From assembly GCA_037833965.1 (NCBI GenBank), contig AP031355.1:11061501-11125500 (forward strand): 64,000 nt of DNA, read 5' to 3'. Position 1 is the first letter of the stretch; each line of letters begins with the position of its first letter. A program made the position numbers and the translations under genes. The notes under the pieces were generated by a model. It worked only from the letters and a program-made list of their open reading frames with translations. It was not told where the DNA came from and made no database searches. Shown one piece after another: positions 32,850 through 46,090 of the stretch. The stretch is from Marchantia polymorpha subsp. ruderalis (Eukaryota; Streptophyta; Marchantiopsida; Marchantiales; Marchantiaceae).

Positions 32850-35800
32850 GGGACCGAAAGGCCGAAAAACACAATCCAAGCGAAAAATCACAAACAATGG
32901 ATAGGACCCCAAAGAAATCCCTAGCTAGTGCCAAGAATAATAGAATGATAAAATACTAAAATAAACTAACTATAATGGAAAATAATTATCCTTCACACCT
33001 ACATGATAATGTGAGTGACCTCTTCTTACCTAGGACGTCTAATAGATTCTTGTTGTTCATACTCAATACACCAATCGTTGCATGACTGATGAACACGTTC
33101 ACTCTTTTAATACTTTCACAATTCGAAACGCATGAAATTCACTTTTACACCTCGCGAGAATATCACGTAGGATATATGCAAGTGATTATTTCTGTCCACA
33201 GTAAAGAAGCATATATTCACAAAAAAAATGACAAAAGTACATGTGTGTGCTTGCTTCTTCCAAAGTATGTTGATATAATTCTTTTGTAGACTTTTGTGTA
33301 GTACTATAGATTGTAGATCCCAATCGCTTTTTGCCACATTCCATCTCAAAGTTACATGACCTAACCATCCCTTGAAACATGTGCCTCCCGTGGCTTGAAA
33401 AGTAAAGTGAGCAGTATCAAAATATCTCACACTTCTAATATAACTGATGATAAAAAAAGAGCTTTAACCTTTAAACAAACTGATTCATCAAGAAAAAAAA
33501 TATATGACGTTTGAATTGTGACACCCAACTTTTCTTATAGCCAAATCTTTTGCATCCTTTCCCCAAGCTCCCAACATATCTTCTTACAACCAAGATTTCA
33601 CACTTGAGTTCCATGTCATAACAACGGTAACACTAAGTTTCTAGTTAAAATTTTCATAAGATTCCAAGACATTAGATGAGAACTTCTACATTGATTTAAC
33701 AATGAATATAAAGTTTTGTAATCACCTTCTACTCTCCTTTGTACTCAAAGTGATTAACTATAATCATTATAAAAATCAATGCATAGATATTTATAACTCT
33801 TCAACTTTTCTAATTGTAAATTCTTGTAATACAAATATAATTTGGATCTAGTGTACACTATCATGACTTTAAACTTCTCCATATTTATTTCCATTTGATT
33901 CTCGGTACAAAATCTAGCCAAAATGCATGGATGTTTTTGTAAACTAATTGCATCACGTGCTAGTAATATAATATCATATCATATGTATACAAGAGAGCTT
34001 TGATGACAAAGTTTCTAACTCCTTTTCGATGTCATCTATGAAAACTCCAAATAGAGTAGGAGAGAGTGTACAAATTTGAATTACTCCAATGAGACTTAAA
34101 ATCTCTTAAGTTTGAGAAGTGTTGATTTCGGCCTGAACAGAATGGTATAATGTGAACACGATTGCTAGAAGATTTGATGGTGCTCCAATGACTTTCAATC
34201 TTTTCCATAAGAACTGATGAGATATAGTGTCACAAACTTTCTTAAAATTGATGCGTGCGCAAAACAAAGCTTTTTAATTACCCTTAGATTTTTCCTATAA
34301 AACACAAAGATCAAGATATAGTCAATGATGTTGTATGTAGTAAGAAAATATGCTTGGAACTGCCAATTTTTTTGTGATATTCAATCCATGTGCTCAACTT
34401 GGATTCTATCAATTTGCCAAACAATTTGGCAAAAACACTATCCATCATGATAGTGCGATAGTTTGTCACCAAGTATTTTTTTTTTTTACTTGTGTATAAG
34501 AACAATCTTCCGTAATGACCAAGTTGAAGGAAAATCATACATAGCAGCATTTTCTAACACTTTAGTGAATATTGTTTCAATATCATCTATTCCTCACTTG
34601 ACATTTTCAATAGAAGTACCATCCAAGTTCTTTGATTTATCATTTGCTAGTTTTTTAGTTGAGTCATCATCTCTCATTCAGAAAACAAGCTTGTTTCCTT
34701 TACAACGTGACATTGATGCAACTTTAGGAAAGTAATAAAGCTTTTCAACAAAACCAATCAAAGACTTGGAATCAAGAGTAGGTTTAGAAGACCGTACTCC
34801 TAACTGTTTCCAGAAAGATTTGAGATGCTCCATCAACTCCTTTGTCAAGTACTCTTTCTTCCTCATAAAAAAAACTCGTTTCTTACACTTCACCAAATCT
34901 TTGTAAAACTTTGTCAAGATAAATCAACTTTGCAGATCTAAAAACTTGTCAACTCATCTCATACTTGCTTGCTTGCTTGCAATCAAATTCAAACCATCCA
35001 TTGCAAGGAAATTTATCAGTTTTCCGATCCTTGTGCTGCAAAAAGAACTTGAAAACAATGTTTTTGAAGAACTCTATTAGTTCCAAACTTGTTGTATGTC
35101 TATTAGTTTTCATAAAGTATGGATTAAAAGATACTAAAAATGTAGCATGTAAATATCTTTCTTACTAGTATCTTAAAAAACCTTGGGGGAAATTAAAACA
35201 AAATGGCATGTAAAGAGAAGGATTGTTTTTGACAACAAGGGAATGAATAAAAGAATTTAATGCAGTAATTTTAGCTGAGGTTCTAGAACATCAAATGTAG
35301 AAATTAGAGAGCTAATAGTGATTGAGGATAAAAAATAATCAATAGTGCTAACATGGCTAGTAGAAAAACACATATTGGAAAGAGAGTTGGGAAAGAGAGA
35401 GATATCGTTGAGAACTTTCAAATTACATGTGGTTTCAAAAATAAAAAAATGTTATGTCAAAAGATTTATAGAAGTATCATAACAAATTTTAGATCTCATA
35501 CTATCTTCAAAGTAATCAAAGGAAGGAGAAATCATGATATCACCAACTTGCATAAAGTAGCACAACGTATGCGAGCATTAAAATTTCCAACAAAATAACT
35601 TCACATTTGTTCTGATATTTGACAATATCTCCTATAAGTCGATGGAATAGTTGACTCCGATTGCAAGTGCATGTTAGTAGATAAGCATGGACAATGATGC
35701 AAAGTAACAAACAGCCAAATAACTATAAGAAACTCCAATCAATCCAAGACAAAGCCAATGATATTGACCTCCAATATATTGACATTCTAGATGTATTAGA

Positions 35801-36850
35801 GTTAGAAATTAAAACTCGATGAAAATAACAATACCGCCATAATCTCTTTCAACTTGTTGACTTCTATGATTCCAAGTGGATACCACCAAAGTATACTCTT
35901 GTATCTTTGCAATAACATTACTCTCATGTTCCCACATCTTCAGAATGTTGACGATGTCCGACATTTTCCAAATCGAATCAGCACTCACATACTTTGTTGT
36001 AAAAAGTTCTCTGTTATTACACATTAACAACCTCAAGCTCTTAGATTGTTAGGTTGATGATTGTATTTTCTGCTGAATAACAATTGCTTGATCATCAGAG
36101 ACATAAGCAAAAAATATTGTATCTTGAGTTTCTTATACTTTCGTAAGTTATTTTTTCCCTGTTTCTACTTTTAGAGTTGTAAAATTGTTATCTAAACAAA
36201 TTCTATGTCCTTTGAGAACGGACTAGTTAGAAAAATCTGTATCGTGTTGAGTTTGATCAACAAACTTAACAATAATGGCTTGAGGTTGGGCTTCTATGTT
36301 TCCAATGTGGAAAGCTTGAGCTAAATTTGGGTTAGAAATATAAAGTGTTTCAGCCAAAATATTGGTGACAATACTTTTTACCTTTTTCATTTTCAAGTAA
36401 ATTTGAATATTCACATTTTTTATACGGACGAATTGATTTGACTTTTCAATCTCTTGGTCTAGACAAAAAGAGATATGAGCAATGTTGGTAGATTCAACAT
36501 AAGATTCTATTTTCATTTCTAATTTTTAACCATCTCATGCAAACCAAGACGAGTAAAAGAAGTTACTTAAGAACATGATTTTTTTGTAATATTCTCAACA
36601 AATCTAAATATATCAAATATCACAAAATTACCAGTTTTGATTTCATGTACCATTTCACTCTATGATCTCTTCAACTCTTGGATTTGAATGTGTGGAAAAG
36701 AGAAGTGGGCTATGTGCACCTTAAAATCAAATTTCATCTCCTTCATCCAAAACTTTTACACAAGATTCAAAATATCATCTTCAAAAACCTTTTGCATTAC
36801 ATTAAGAAGCAATGAAATTGAAGTCAAGATCTTTAGTTAGGACATCGTAA
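32850..36850 (-). mobile_element. Decayed LINE (non-LTR retrotransposon)
   Basis: Reads right to left. 36223-36516 and upstream may be the ORF1 remnant. 35809-36036 resembles part of an AP-type endonuclease (VVSTWNHRSQQ followed by DYGGIVIF). 34311-34550 has a reverse-transcriptase block (YLVTNYRTIMMDSVFAKLFG, KLIESKLSTWIEYHKK). Further down, about 33830-34070, are FGVFIDDIEKELE and, in another frame, LLARDAISLQKH followed by MEINMEKFKVMIV, the region after the YADD box. The intact YADD itself is not readable. Many stops and frameshifts interrupt all parts, so it is dead. The element's 3' end is placed near 32850 because unusual sequence around 32840-32900 (a CCCCTGGGACC motif) looks like a LINE tail. 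Both ends are approximate and the clade is not resolved. Confidence 0.72.
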
Positions 36851-38095
36851 TATACACCGCACCGAGTTCTTAATTGCCACAGAGGTGGTCAAGGCCTTCC
36901 TATTTAAACTTGGCAGCACGATGAAAGTCATTCCAAGATCTAAATGATTACCTCATCTAAGAGAAACTGAGATTTAGCTCCCAGCGAAGCTTGGTAATAC
37001 ATATCAAGATCAAATTATTGTATTTTGTACCACGCCTGAAACAAGAATACTGTCATGATTGGAGACGGTAATATGCTGAATCCTCATCGAAACGATAACG
37101 ATATCAGGTAGCTATGGTTTTAGGGTGAGCCTGGATCGAGGGAGGGTGGAATGCAGCGAGTGAGCCAGGATCAGGGAGCTTCGATTTCGGTTAACAATGG
37201 ACCTGGAATATCTAATGGACCCGGATAACCGGAGGCCTGGTCCGACGTCATATCCTAAATTAACAGAATGAGATATGAACCTATCAAACTCTTGACACGT
37301 AGCACCGAGATGAATTTCAAATGAAGTTCACTTCTCAAGCTATTCAGTATTATCGCAATCTATTTCGGTTGAGAAGATTACTCGCTAAATCACATAATTG
37401 AGGTTTCACATGAGTTGCAAATCCACTGGAATTGTTGAACTAGAAGCTTGAAGGAAGTCAACTGTGCACACGTTCCAGTAGGACCTTCAATCCAATACTC
37501 CACCGAAGAGCGCAGCTCACACCAACAATAGACGCTCAAGTGCGAGACAGCCTATCACACACAATGCAGAAGAGAACTGGACTGTTCCTCACTCTCCGTG
37601 TTCATCCCATGCGGTTCACCATTGCAAAGGTTTCCATACTTGGTGTCTTTCACAACACTTCGAGGTAGACTTTTTTTAATTCTATCCAGTCTTCGCTAAC
37701 TGTTGAAGAGTATGGAGCAACTGGAGCCCATTAGTCAACCGTCACATCTCACTGTATTTCTTTCCAAACTGTCTTCTTCACCATACCGCTCCAGGGACCT
37801 GGAAGCTTTGCACCATGACGTGTAACAGAATTCTTCACCACCCACGGCTGTTTGCCGGGAAGTCGAAGCCCATCTACCACTCGTCCTTGAGAAGCATGAG
37901 CATGAGGATGAGTGGGAATCGACTCATTCGCTTGCCGTCTAATACTTCACATGGTATTCTTAATCTTGTGTGCCATCGAATTTCGGGTGGATCGAATAAA
38001 CCTTTGGCAGTCTTCAGCAGAGGTCGATGATGGCGAAAATTGTATCGACGCTCTGACGCGATGTTCAGACAAATGCCAACGAAACTCCCTTGATA
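36851..38095. other. Intergenic, downstream of the aspartic protease
   Basis: Normal-composition sequence without a recognised gene. The part next to 38095 is presumably the 3' UTR of the minus-strand protease. Short open frames at 37815-38106 show no domain. Confidence 0.4.
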
Positions 38096-39844
38096 TCAGA
38101 CTCTGAAACGTCCAAAGCATTGCAGACTGTACCCTTTCAAGATCAGAGATATTAACAAACTTGACAGAAAGCTGGCGGGAACGAAGAGGGCGATGGCAAA
38201 CGCGAGGGCATAAGGGTCACGAAAGTGACCCTTCCAAGCTTCGGCCAAGTCGTAGCGATGGTAACCGTCCATGTTGCAGACCTTGGGACCCAAAAAGCCG
38301 ACCGAATTGTTGAGGCTGTCGATGAGAATATGGAAATTGCGCTGCCACATGTTACCGATCACGGCAGGACCACCCGCCGGCCCGTGATTGGGAAGCGCAG
38401 CGAGGCAGACCTTGGTTGGAGTCACCTGCTTGAGAACATTCTCGGCCGGCAGCTCGATGTCCACGAGCCGCTCGCCCTCTCGAAAGTGCAGAGTCACTGT
38501 CGGGACCAGAAGCCAAGGCATGTTCTTGCCCACGACGCTGAAGCAGAGATGCAGTTTCGTGCTCGAAGATGCTCGAGGCAGAGTCATCTTCTTCTCAAAA
38601 GCCTCCGTCAGCTTCCTATACACGACCGGCGGCAGAAAAGTGTAAGTCGTTCCCGAGTCCAGCACCACTCCTCCAGCACCAGTTCTGGCGTCGATGGAGA
38701 AATCGTCTGCGGACAGCTGCAGCTGCCGCTGGCCGACGCTGAGGCCCTCCAGACGCAAGTAGTAGAGGCTCGGACGCTTGGGATTCTGGATCAGAGACAG
38801 ATACTTCATGCCCGGAACGCCGGGAGTTGCAGATTCTCCGAACCTCAGAAAGCTGCTGTTGTAATGCTCAGCAGTGCTCAAGCAGTAGGCGAACTTGTGG
38901 CCGTAGAGCTCGCCGATCTGCGAGGGGAGCGAGAGCCTGCCCCGTCCGAGGCCCAGCAGTCCTGTCTCGAAGTCGCCGAAGCTGCTGCTCTCGCATCCCA
39001 GCACGAGGGACGACGTCGCCACCTTCGCGTCGCCCATATCCGGGATCGAGATCGAATCCATAACCAATCCTCCGCCGGCGTACGACCCATCTGCGTATTT
39101 CTGAAGAAACCTGCACACGGGGGCCGATTTCTCATCATCGTGAGTGCATTGCACCGCGAAGGTGCGGCCTTCGTCGCCTTGATCGAGCAGACTCTCGGAG
39201 AAGTAATTTCCGAATGTCGACGACCTTTGCGGATCGAAGAGCACATCGTTCCCGAACTCGCCCTGCTGGCACGCCACGCCGGGCCTGCACTTGATCCACG
39301 TCAAATCGCTGCCTGTGTCCAGCTCAAGCAGCAGCTTCTGTGCGGGGCTGCCGACGTGGATCTCCGCCCTGTACAATCCTCGTCCTTGAACAACCGGTAT
39401 GGCCAGGCTGTTGCCGGTGAACCCCATGGGGTTCGGGACGCCTTCGGCATACGCAGCCTCTCTCCAGCCGAGAACTTTCTTCCGGTAAACCCCTTCGCTG
39501 TCGGTGAGGTATGCATATTTCGGAAGGTCCTCGCTTGCCACTGCCAGTCGTCTCCGATGCACCACGTCGTCCGTCAGGTTCACGCCGACCTTGAGCTTCC
39601 GGTGACACTGCTGCTGCTGTACCTCTTGCGGTCCGAGCCCATGGCCATGGTTTGCCGGTTTCAGGTCTGTGTGGGAAGTCCAGCCGTTCGCTGCAACTAT
39701 GTGACCGAGGACCACTACCTGCACACAAGCGCACACGACGACTCTCGATTGCCAACGTCTCTGCATCTGCATCGGCGATTTGCTGCCTCGTCGAATCGAA
39801 TCCAATCGAGACACGCATTCACAGGATGCTGGTGTGTGAACCAT
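38096..39844 (-). CDS. Nepenthesin-like aspartic protease (family A1) with C-terminal membrane segment
   Basis: Intact single-exon frame, 582 codons from the first ATG. ATGs at residues 25 and 27 (39772, 39766) precede a hydrophobic stretch (about 34-50, VVVCACVQVVVLGHIVAA). These are the better functional starts if that stretch is the signal peptide. A propeptide runs to about 150. The catalytic Asp motifs are DTGSD (176-180, in LELDTGSDLTWIKC) and DSGTT (396-400, in GGVVLDSGTTYTF), with a flap Tyr about 250 (KYADGSYAGG). The Cys-rich insert after the first motif and FDPQRSSTF are typical of plant nepenthesin-type enzymes. A hydrophobic helix at about 545-570 (ALAFAIALFVPASFLSSLLI) near the C-terminus suggests a membrane anchor facing the secretory lumen or apoplast, with a short tail. 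Substrate unknown. The high-GC third positions explain the long open frame on the opposite strand. Confidence 0.95.
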   Translation of the reverse strand: MVHTPASCECVSRLDSIRRGSKSPMQMQRRWQSRVVVCACVQVVVLGHIVAANGWTSHTDLKPANHGHGLGPQEVQQQQCHRKLKVGVNLTDDVVHRRRLAVASEDLPKYAYLTDSEGVYRKKVLGWREAAYAEGVPNPMGFTGNSLAIPVVQGRGLYRAEIHVGSPAQKLLLELDTGSDLTWIKCRPGVACQQGEFGNDVLFDPQRSSTFGNYFSESLLDQGDEGRTFAVQCTHDDEKSAPVCRFLQKYADGSYAGGGLVMDSISIPDMGDAKVATSSLVLGCESSSFGDFETGLLGLGRGRLSLPSQIGELYGHKFAYCLSTAEHYNSSFLRFGESATPGVPGMKYLSLIQNPKRPSLYYLRLEGLSVGQRQLQLSADDFSIDARTGAGGVVLDSGTTYTFLPPVVYRKLTEAFEKKMTLPRASSSTKLHLCFSVVGKNMPWLLVPTVTLHFREGERLVDIELPAENVLKQVTPTKVCLAALPNHGPAGGPAVIGNMWQRNFHILIDSLNNSVGFLGPKVCNMDGYHRYDLAEAWKGHFRDPYALAFAIALFVPASFLSSLLISLILKGYSLQCFGRFRV

Positions 39845-42800
39845 TTACAACGTGGACGTCTTCAATATTCTCCCGAAGTTTTCGGCCGAGCAGAGCTGGA
39901 AGTCTGCTTCTCAAGATCCTCACTCGGGATTTGGGAAGAGTGCATCGTCTCGTTGATTGAGATGATGAACATCGACGGACGGGATTTTCCTCAAGCTCGG
40001 AGAAAGATGAAGGCAACTCCTGGCGTGGGGATCGTCCGTTCTTCCTCTTTCCTTACGTCTGGCATGAGATTTGAGTCGAGGTTTGACACATCGTGCGGAT
40101 TATGTGTCGATCGAAACAGGTCGGAATCAGGTCCCGGTGATAGAAACTCAAGTGCGGAACTCGATGGACTCGGCAATACCCCGAGTCGACGTCGACAGCC
40201 AAGTGCCTCGCACGGTCACGTTCTGTCATTTCGTGAAGTCATGAGAGAGCACACTAATTGTATGCAACAGAGCAGGCGCAATCCGACTCCACTGAAGGTG
40301 GCAAGCTCAGCTCCAGGCTCGTTCGTCCGGAGGAAACTAGAATGGTGGTAACAATCGCTGCGCCTCTTGAAGGCATTCCAGCTTAAAGACCGATCATGCA
40401 GAGCCGGTTGCTCGGGTGTTTGAATTTCGAGCAACGGTGCGGGGAAGCCGAACGATCCAAAGTGACGATGGACTGAACCTGGAGAGCTGCTGGAGAAGGC
40501 AATTTTCTCAACTCTCTGCAAGCACGCGTCAGTAACTTCTCCAGAAAAATCGGATTTCAAGCGCAACCGGAAACATTTGGAGGACTTTCCAACGGACGAC
40601 GTTTGAATCTATCGTCCCAAGTCGGGTGCGTGGATCTTTGGGATATTATATGGTGTGCGTAGAGCGGTGATGAAGCTGGCACAGTTAGTTGGCGCTGCAG
40701 ATTGGTGTGCAGATGCGCCGCAGATATCCATGTTTTTAAAGTTCTGGGGAGGTGACATTCGAGATGGCCATGGGTGGATTCATATGCATCTTCCTTGCGT
40801 TGTCAGTATGTTACCATACGTATGTATTATACATGCTCAGCTCTAATCCGATTCTATGGAGATGCGGAAATGTACTCCAGTTCTGAATCGATTATGTTCG
40901 GATTTCGACAGTTGGAAACTGTGCAGCGGATATTGTGATATGATCGTCCAATCATATCATGCGCGGGTTGACGAAGCAAACAAAACGGGGAGAAACGCCA
41001 CGCCCTGAGTATATCAGAAGCGAGGTGCGGCCATGCGGTCATTGAATCCGGCAAGCGTTGAGTCGCAAAGCCATACAATGAATGGCACATATGTCAGATG
41101 CAAGGATCCAAATATATTGCTGACGAAAAGGAAAGGATGACACGATTGCAGAAGTTTGGTCGCCAGCGAGTGGGTGACCTCTTCCTAGCTCGGAGTCCCG
41201 TCTCTGCTTTTCCTCGCTATTCGACCTTTTAGATGAGCACGATCATGCACTGCTACATCAGCAGTGCAGGATGAGGTTCTCCTCTCGCAAAACCCGAGAC
41301 GAAAGCCCTGCCCGCCGCAAATACATCGAGAAAGCGCAGAGACTCGATCCATGAGCGGAAAAAGTGAAAAAGAAAACGTGGGGAAAATTGTTGCGTCCCG
41401 CTATGAATCATGAACGTGTCGAACTGAATCGTAGCAGTCGCAGTCCATATAATGTAATAGAAAAGTATGAGCGGCAGCAAGTCTTGATGAAGAAGGTGAA
41501 TCACATCGAAGCGCAGGCGGCAAGGGTCCCTCCACCCTGGGCAATGATAGCGAGGGTGCAGGCAGACCACCCTCGTTTGTGTTGACTATTGTATTATTAA
41601 AATCAGATAAGGATCTCGCATTCTCTTGCAGTGAGACAGTCAGAGAAACAAGCCTAAAGAAGTCTTTCATATTTCCTAAATTCATAAAGATTCATAAAGA
41701 TGTCGCTGATAGGGACATTCATATTATTACCGAAGACAGCTCGAGAGCAGACGGAAGGATGTAAATCTCCGCAAGGATGTGGCATTTGAGAAGCAGATTC
41801 GGAATTGGAGTAGAACCCGCGTGGACATGACTGCGAAATATATAAACAATACTTTCCGAGACCTCATAAGTAGCAGCACTACGGGAGATCAGAGTCTACG
41901 GGTGGCCTCCACTGCAGCCACATCGCCGAACATTCTGCGATACGCATCGTCAAGACAAGCTTTGAACTCATGCGGTCGCTTACTGAGAGCGGCCTCGAAG
42001 GTTTTTGGTGTACATTTACGAGCAGTCTCCGTGGTTAGAATTTCGATATCAAATGCAGGTCGCCGAAGGAATTGTGTGCCGGTCAGCCGCTGACGTCTGG
42101 AGGGTGGCTATGTTGGAACCACGTCCCGTGATCGAAGCTCGTCTGAGATCGCCTCCTCATGCAAACAAAGGCGACTTGAATTATATTACATGGGATTGGG
42201 TCCTCGCTATGGCCATGGCCTTGATCAACGTGGACTAATCTGAGTTCTCTGCGTTGCCAGTCACTAACAAAATGCTGAGAAGGCTGAGAAAGTCACTTTT
42301 TCGCCTTGACTGCCAGTTCTTCTTCTTCTTCTTCTTCCCCTTTCTGCTTTATTCTTGCTTCTCGGGGCTGGCTGGGTGTGACAGGGATGTCTTTTCGGTT
42401 CTCAGACAAGGTCTATTCTTCGCTGCTGGTATGTGCTTACAGATGAATGGACACACGCGGCCGATTGCCAGGCTGCAATATCGCCGACTGTCAGATGCGC
42501 TCTTCCGCGCTCCCTCCCTCCCTCGCTGAGGCCAAACAGATCGACGAGGAGAATTTGGCAAGTTCGTTCGGTGCCCACAGAACTTTTGGCAATCGTCCGT
42601 GATATATATTCACACGCCACGCCCCCACACCCGTCGAGCGCCATGACTCTGAGGCTGGTTCGAGATCTGAGCTCCATCCTCGTTCACAATCATCACCATC
42701 TCCCACGAACTGGATCTCGAGCTTCCAAAACGGGACGGGCCGGTCCAACGCATCATTCCAAAAGTGGAACATTTGGCCAGCACTTCGATTCTAGGTTCCA

Positions 42801-45800
42801 ACCGGTATCCAGGTCATCCTCTCAGGTCCCGGTCGACGTCGTTGCGTTGACGTCGTCGCTGTGTCGCGCGGTGGGCCCAGTAGGACGACCACGCCACAAC
42901 TCTGCGCACAAGTGCTTCGCGCCAGCCGGTGGCCGGTTTCATGTTTCCCGGCTGCATTCCTTCTCCTCCTCTGGGGACACAAATCAGCGTCCGAGCACCG
43001 GTTGCTCTTGGTCGACACGTTATGAGCCCATCGTACTGTGGCGATGCAACTCGGTTGCGTAAGTCGGTCCGGATTATATCTCTCGATACCCAATAATACA
43101 CAGTTCGGGGATTTTTCTCACGCACAGGTCTGTGAGTTCAAAGCACTTCGAATATTTTAAATGAGTCCAATATAGAAAACATCAAATCAAAAATATGAAA
43201 ATCAATCTACTAGTCTAGAGATTTGTGTGTTTTGGCTGCATTGATATGGTTCGAACGCAGTCAACTGGCTCTGGAGTAAATGGAGGGCCAACCCCGCAGC
43301 AAACTTCGGCACGGCGTACGAGCTTGAACGCTGGACATAGTTGGCCTCGCTCTGAAGTGATAGAATAGCTGGACGCGGGAAACGGACTGAGTTCAGCCGA
43401 GGGCGACACGTGTTCGAAAGACTCGTCCGCAGTGGCGTAGAGTTGCTGATGAGCAGCTCTCTCGACGAGCCGACCGACGATGACGTGTCTCAATGATTGG
43501 GACGAATGCCATGCCATGCTTCCGTGGAGGCTTCTTCAGCACGCAACTTGCTGACGTGTTCTGCTGACGTCGGACCCCTGCGCGAGCTTCCGACAGTCTG
43601 GGATGAAGTGAGAATCGAGCGAAGGCTCGTGCCGCGAGACGAATTGAATGGTGAAAGTGGATGCGGCATCTCATGACGAGAATTGGATTGACGAGTAGTG
43701 CGGAGGAATTGGCTCTTTCCATAATTCATGGTGATAGCTGCCGACTTGAATGAATTCTCGGAGATGCTCTTCCGCCGGAAAATTCACGAGCGCAGGTTTT
43801 CTGGACACGCGCAGTCGGGAATTTCGTTCCCAGCATTGCGACAATTCTTGAGGGGAGGGGAGAGATTTTTGACAGATCCGAGTCTGGCATGGCATGGCAT
43901 GCGCATTATTGAACGATCCACACACTGATCCAATGCATTCGCAGTGGATCAGATGGAGACTCCACCTGATCGACTGGAAACTCTGAAGATGGATCTATCG
44001 ACCTCCAGAGTCAAGAGATCAGGAGCGAAACGAAAGAGAGGAAGTTGTCAGACCTAGAACCAGAAGATATTCTCACTGTTCAGACTCGAGGGATTTTCGA
44101 AGAGTGCGAAGTAGATGAGCTCACGATGGCCTCGGATCCGTAGTCTCTCGTCGAAACATCCATGCGCTGATGACACATTGTCGCGCACCGCCGTTGACAT
44201 TGACCATCTCAAACGAGACACACGCGGGAAAATGTCCAGCCCTCGGAGTTGGGATCTCGAGGATCGACCCCAGCGCTTTAAAGGTAGACACAGAAGCCAA
44301 AGCATGTGCAATCCGCTGAAGATTCCCGGCGCTCGACCGACCCGGATGGCACGCAGCAGACGAAGCCCTGGCCGCCCAAGACAGAACCTCGAGCAATAAG
44401 AAACTCAATATCTTGCAATTCACCAAATTTCTTTATTCAGGCTTCTGCTCGACGTCCGGACCTAAAGTCAATCGCCCCTGCCAACTCATGGCGACATGTC
44501 CCGCGTTTGTCTTTTCTCTCTCGACTCCGAGACTTGCGTTCTTTTTTATAATAATAATTCTCGAAGCATTCACTGTAATGTTGAGCTCAGATGCCGGAGG
44601 TGGGAGCCCAGCATTTAGAGGCTCGTGTGATGGCATAGATTCTGAGGAAAAAGGGGGCGAGATGCGACCTCCACTGGAGAACTGCTCGCTCGCCAGCCTT
44701 TTGACGTCGAAAGAAGAGATCAGACAATGGCAGCAGCAGCTGCTGCTGCTGCTCTGCAAGAGCGTGGAGTAGGAGACGAAGAAGGAGAGGAGCAGCACAT
44801 GGGTCGAGCTTTCTGTCTCGTCTCACCGTGTCGGCACATTATCACAGCACAGAGCTCCATTCATGCTCGCGGGCGGCTGGCACCTTGAGAAGCCCAGACG
44901 CACGAGGAACTTAGCACTGCACGCACGCACGCAGCAAATATTCGAACCAGAAATCAATTGATTACAAACCTCTGTACCGAGGCGGAATGCATGGAGCGGG
45001 CAAAGTTGGGCGGCCTGGACTCTCTCAAAACATGTGGACAACAGAGTCGACATTATGATGCACATTCTTTAAATAGTTTTCTCCCATCAGACGAGGCCCG
45101 CGTAGCCTTACTTCGTGGACGAAAGAACCCACACAAACTTCCATCGAACGACGGCCTTCCATAGCCAGAGCCAGACTATCTGGAGCAATAGTGAACGGCA
45201 TATCGCTCTAAAATAGTTCCCCCAGGCTGGGCCATGGCGCTCGACCCATCTCCAAGTCTAGCTTGCTGCCTGGGAGAATGTCAAGAGCGCGACTGTGGGC
45301 CCTGGGCGAGTGGTGATTGTTCTGCCCTACGCTGGTCTGCCATGTTTGGAGGGTCGGTTGCGAATCCAACACACTCGCTCGCTGATGATGGTACGGGTCC
45401 CCAGGAAGCACGCACATCATCACGCAGAGTCCTCCGGAGTCTGCGGCCTCCGGTCCACGTTCATGCATTGACATAATTATATAAATAAAAATACGTGAAA
45501 TCTACGGTCTCATTGATTTGAGCCAGCCGACTCCAACCACGGTCCCGGTCCGGGTCCAGGTCCAGGTCCAGAAACGGACACGACAAATTGATCGCTTCTT
45601 GCCCAAATGTGGTGGAGCGGACCTTCTGTCGGACGGGACCTCCATCGCAGACGGGAAAAAGTTCAACCGAGCTCGCTTTTCGGTCGTGGAGGCAGAGGCA
45701 GAGGCAGAGGTGGAGGCGGGGCCAGGGCCGCCAGCTCAGTGACCAGTCCAGTCGAGCGGTCGGAGCAGCTGGGCACAGAATTGGAAGCCCCGGCCCTGGC

Positions 45801-46090
45801 ACCGCCCTTAGATTGCACATGGCCGTATTAAATTGCACACGGCGAGCGAAGCCTTTCAAACAGTTCTGCAGGACTCGCAGAGTACACCTCATACACGCCT
45901 CATCTTTCCCTCGTTCTCTTGGGAGGTTTTGAACATTGTGATCGGTGTCTCGGAGGGCAAGCGTGTAGTTTGGGCGACGGGGAGCTCCTCAGGGTGTTGA
46001 ATAATTTGTAGCTCGACATAGCTCGTGGTCTGTTCTTGTCCGTCCGAGAGGAATTGTGAGCTCCGCCTGTGTGAGCTTCGTGCAGGCAAA
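39845..46090. other. Long intergenic region, no gene recognised
   Basis: About 6.2 kb between the divergently transcribed protease and transporter genes. The first few hundred bases are probably the protease promoter and leader. Many short open frames on both strands (for example 40216-40566, 42433-43062, 44115-44399, 45461-45892) have compositions expected in GC-rich noncoding DNA and carry no domain that I recognise. A small GGTCCA-type hexamer tract lies at 45541-45571 and a GGCAGA-type tract near 45690-45710. I see no transposon ends. Microexon genes or noncoding RNAs cannot be excluded. Confidence 0.45.

Noticed and set aside
38225-40351. A 708-codon open frame on the plus strand opposite the aspartic protease
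   Set aside because: It mirrors the codon pattern of the GC-rich protease gene, has no recognised domain, and the minus strand has both catalytic motifs and full family length.
42433-43062. A 209-codon plus-strand frame in the long intergenic region
   Set aside because: Composition is that of random GC-rich DNA, with overlapping minus-strand frames of similar length and no domain.
43230-43260. GGTTCGAACGC, resembling a tRNA T-loop
   Set aside because: No acceptor stem or anticodon arm could be folded at the right distance on either strand. The same holds for TTCGATTCCC near 29335.
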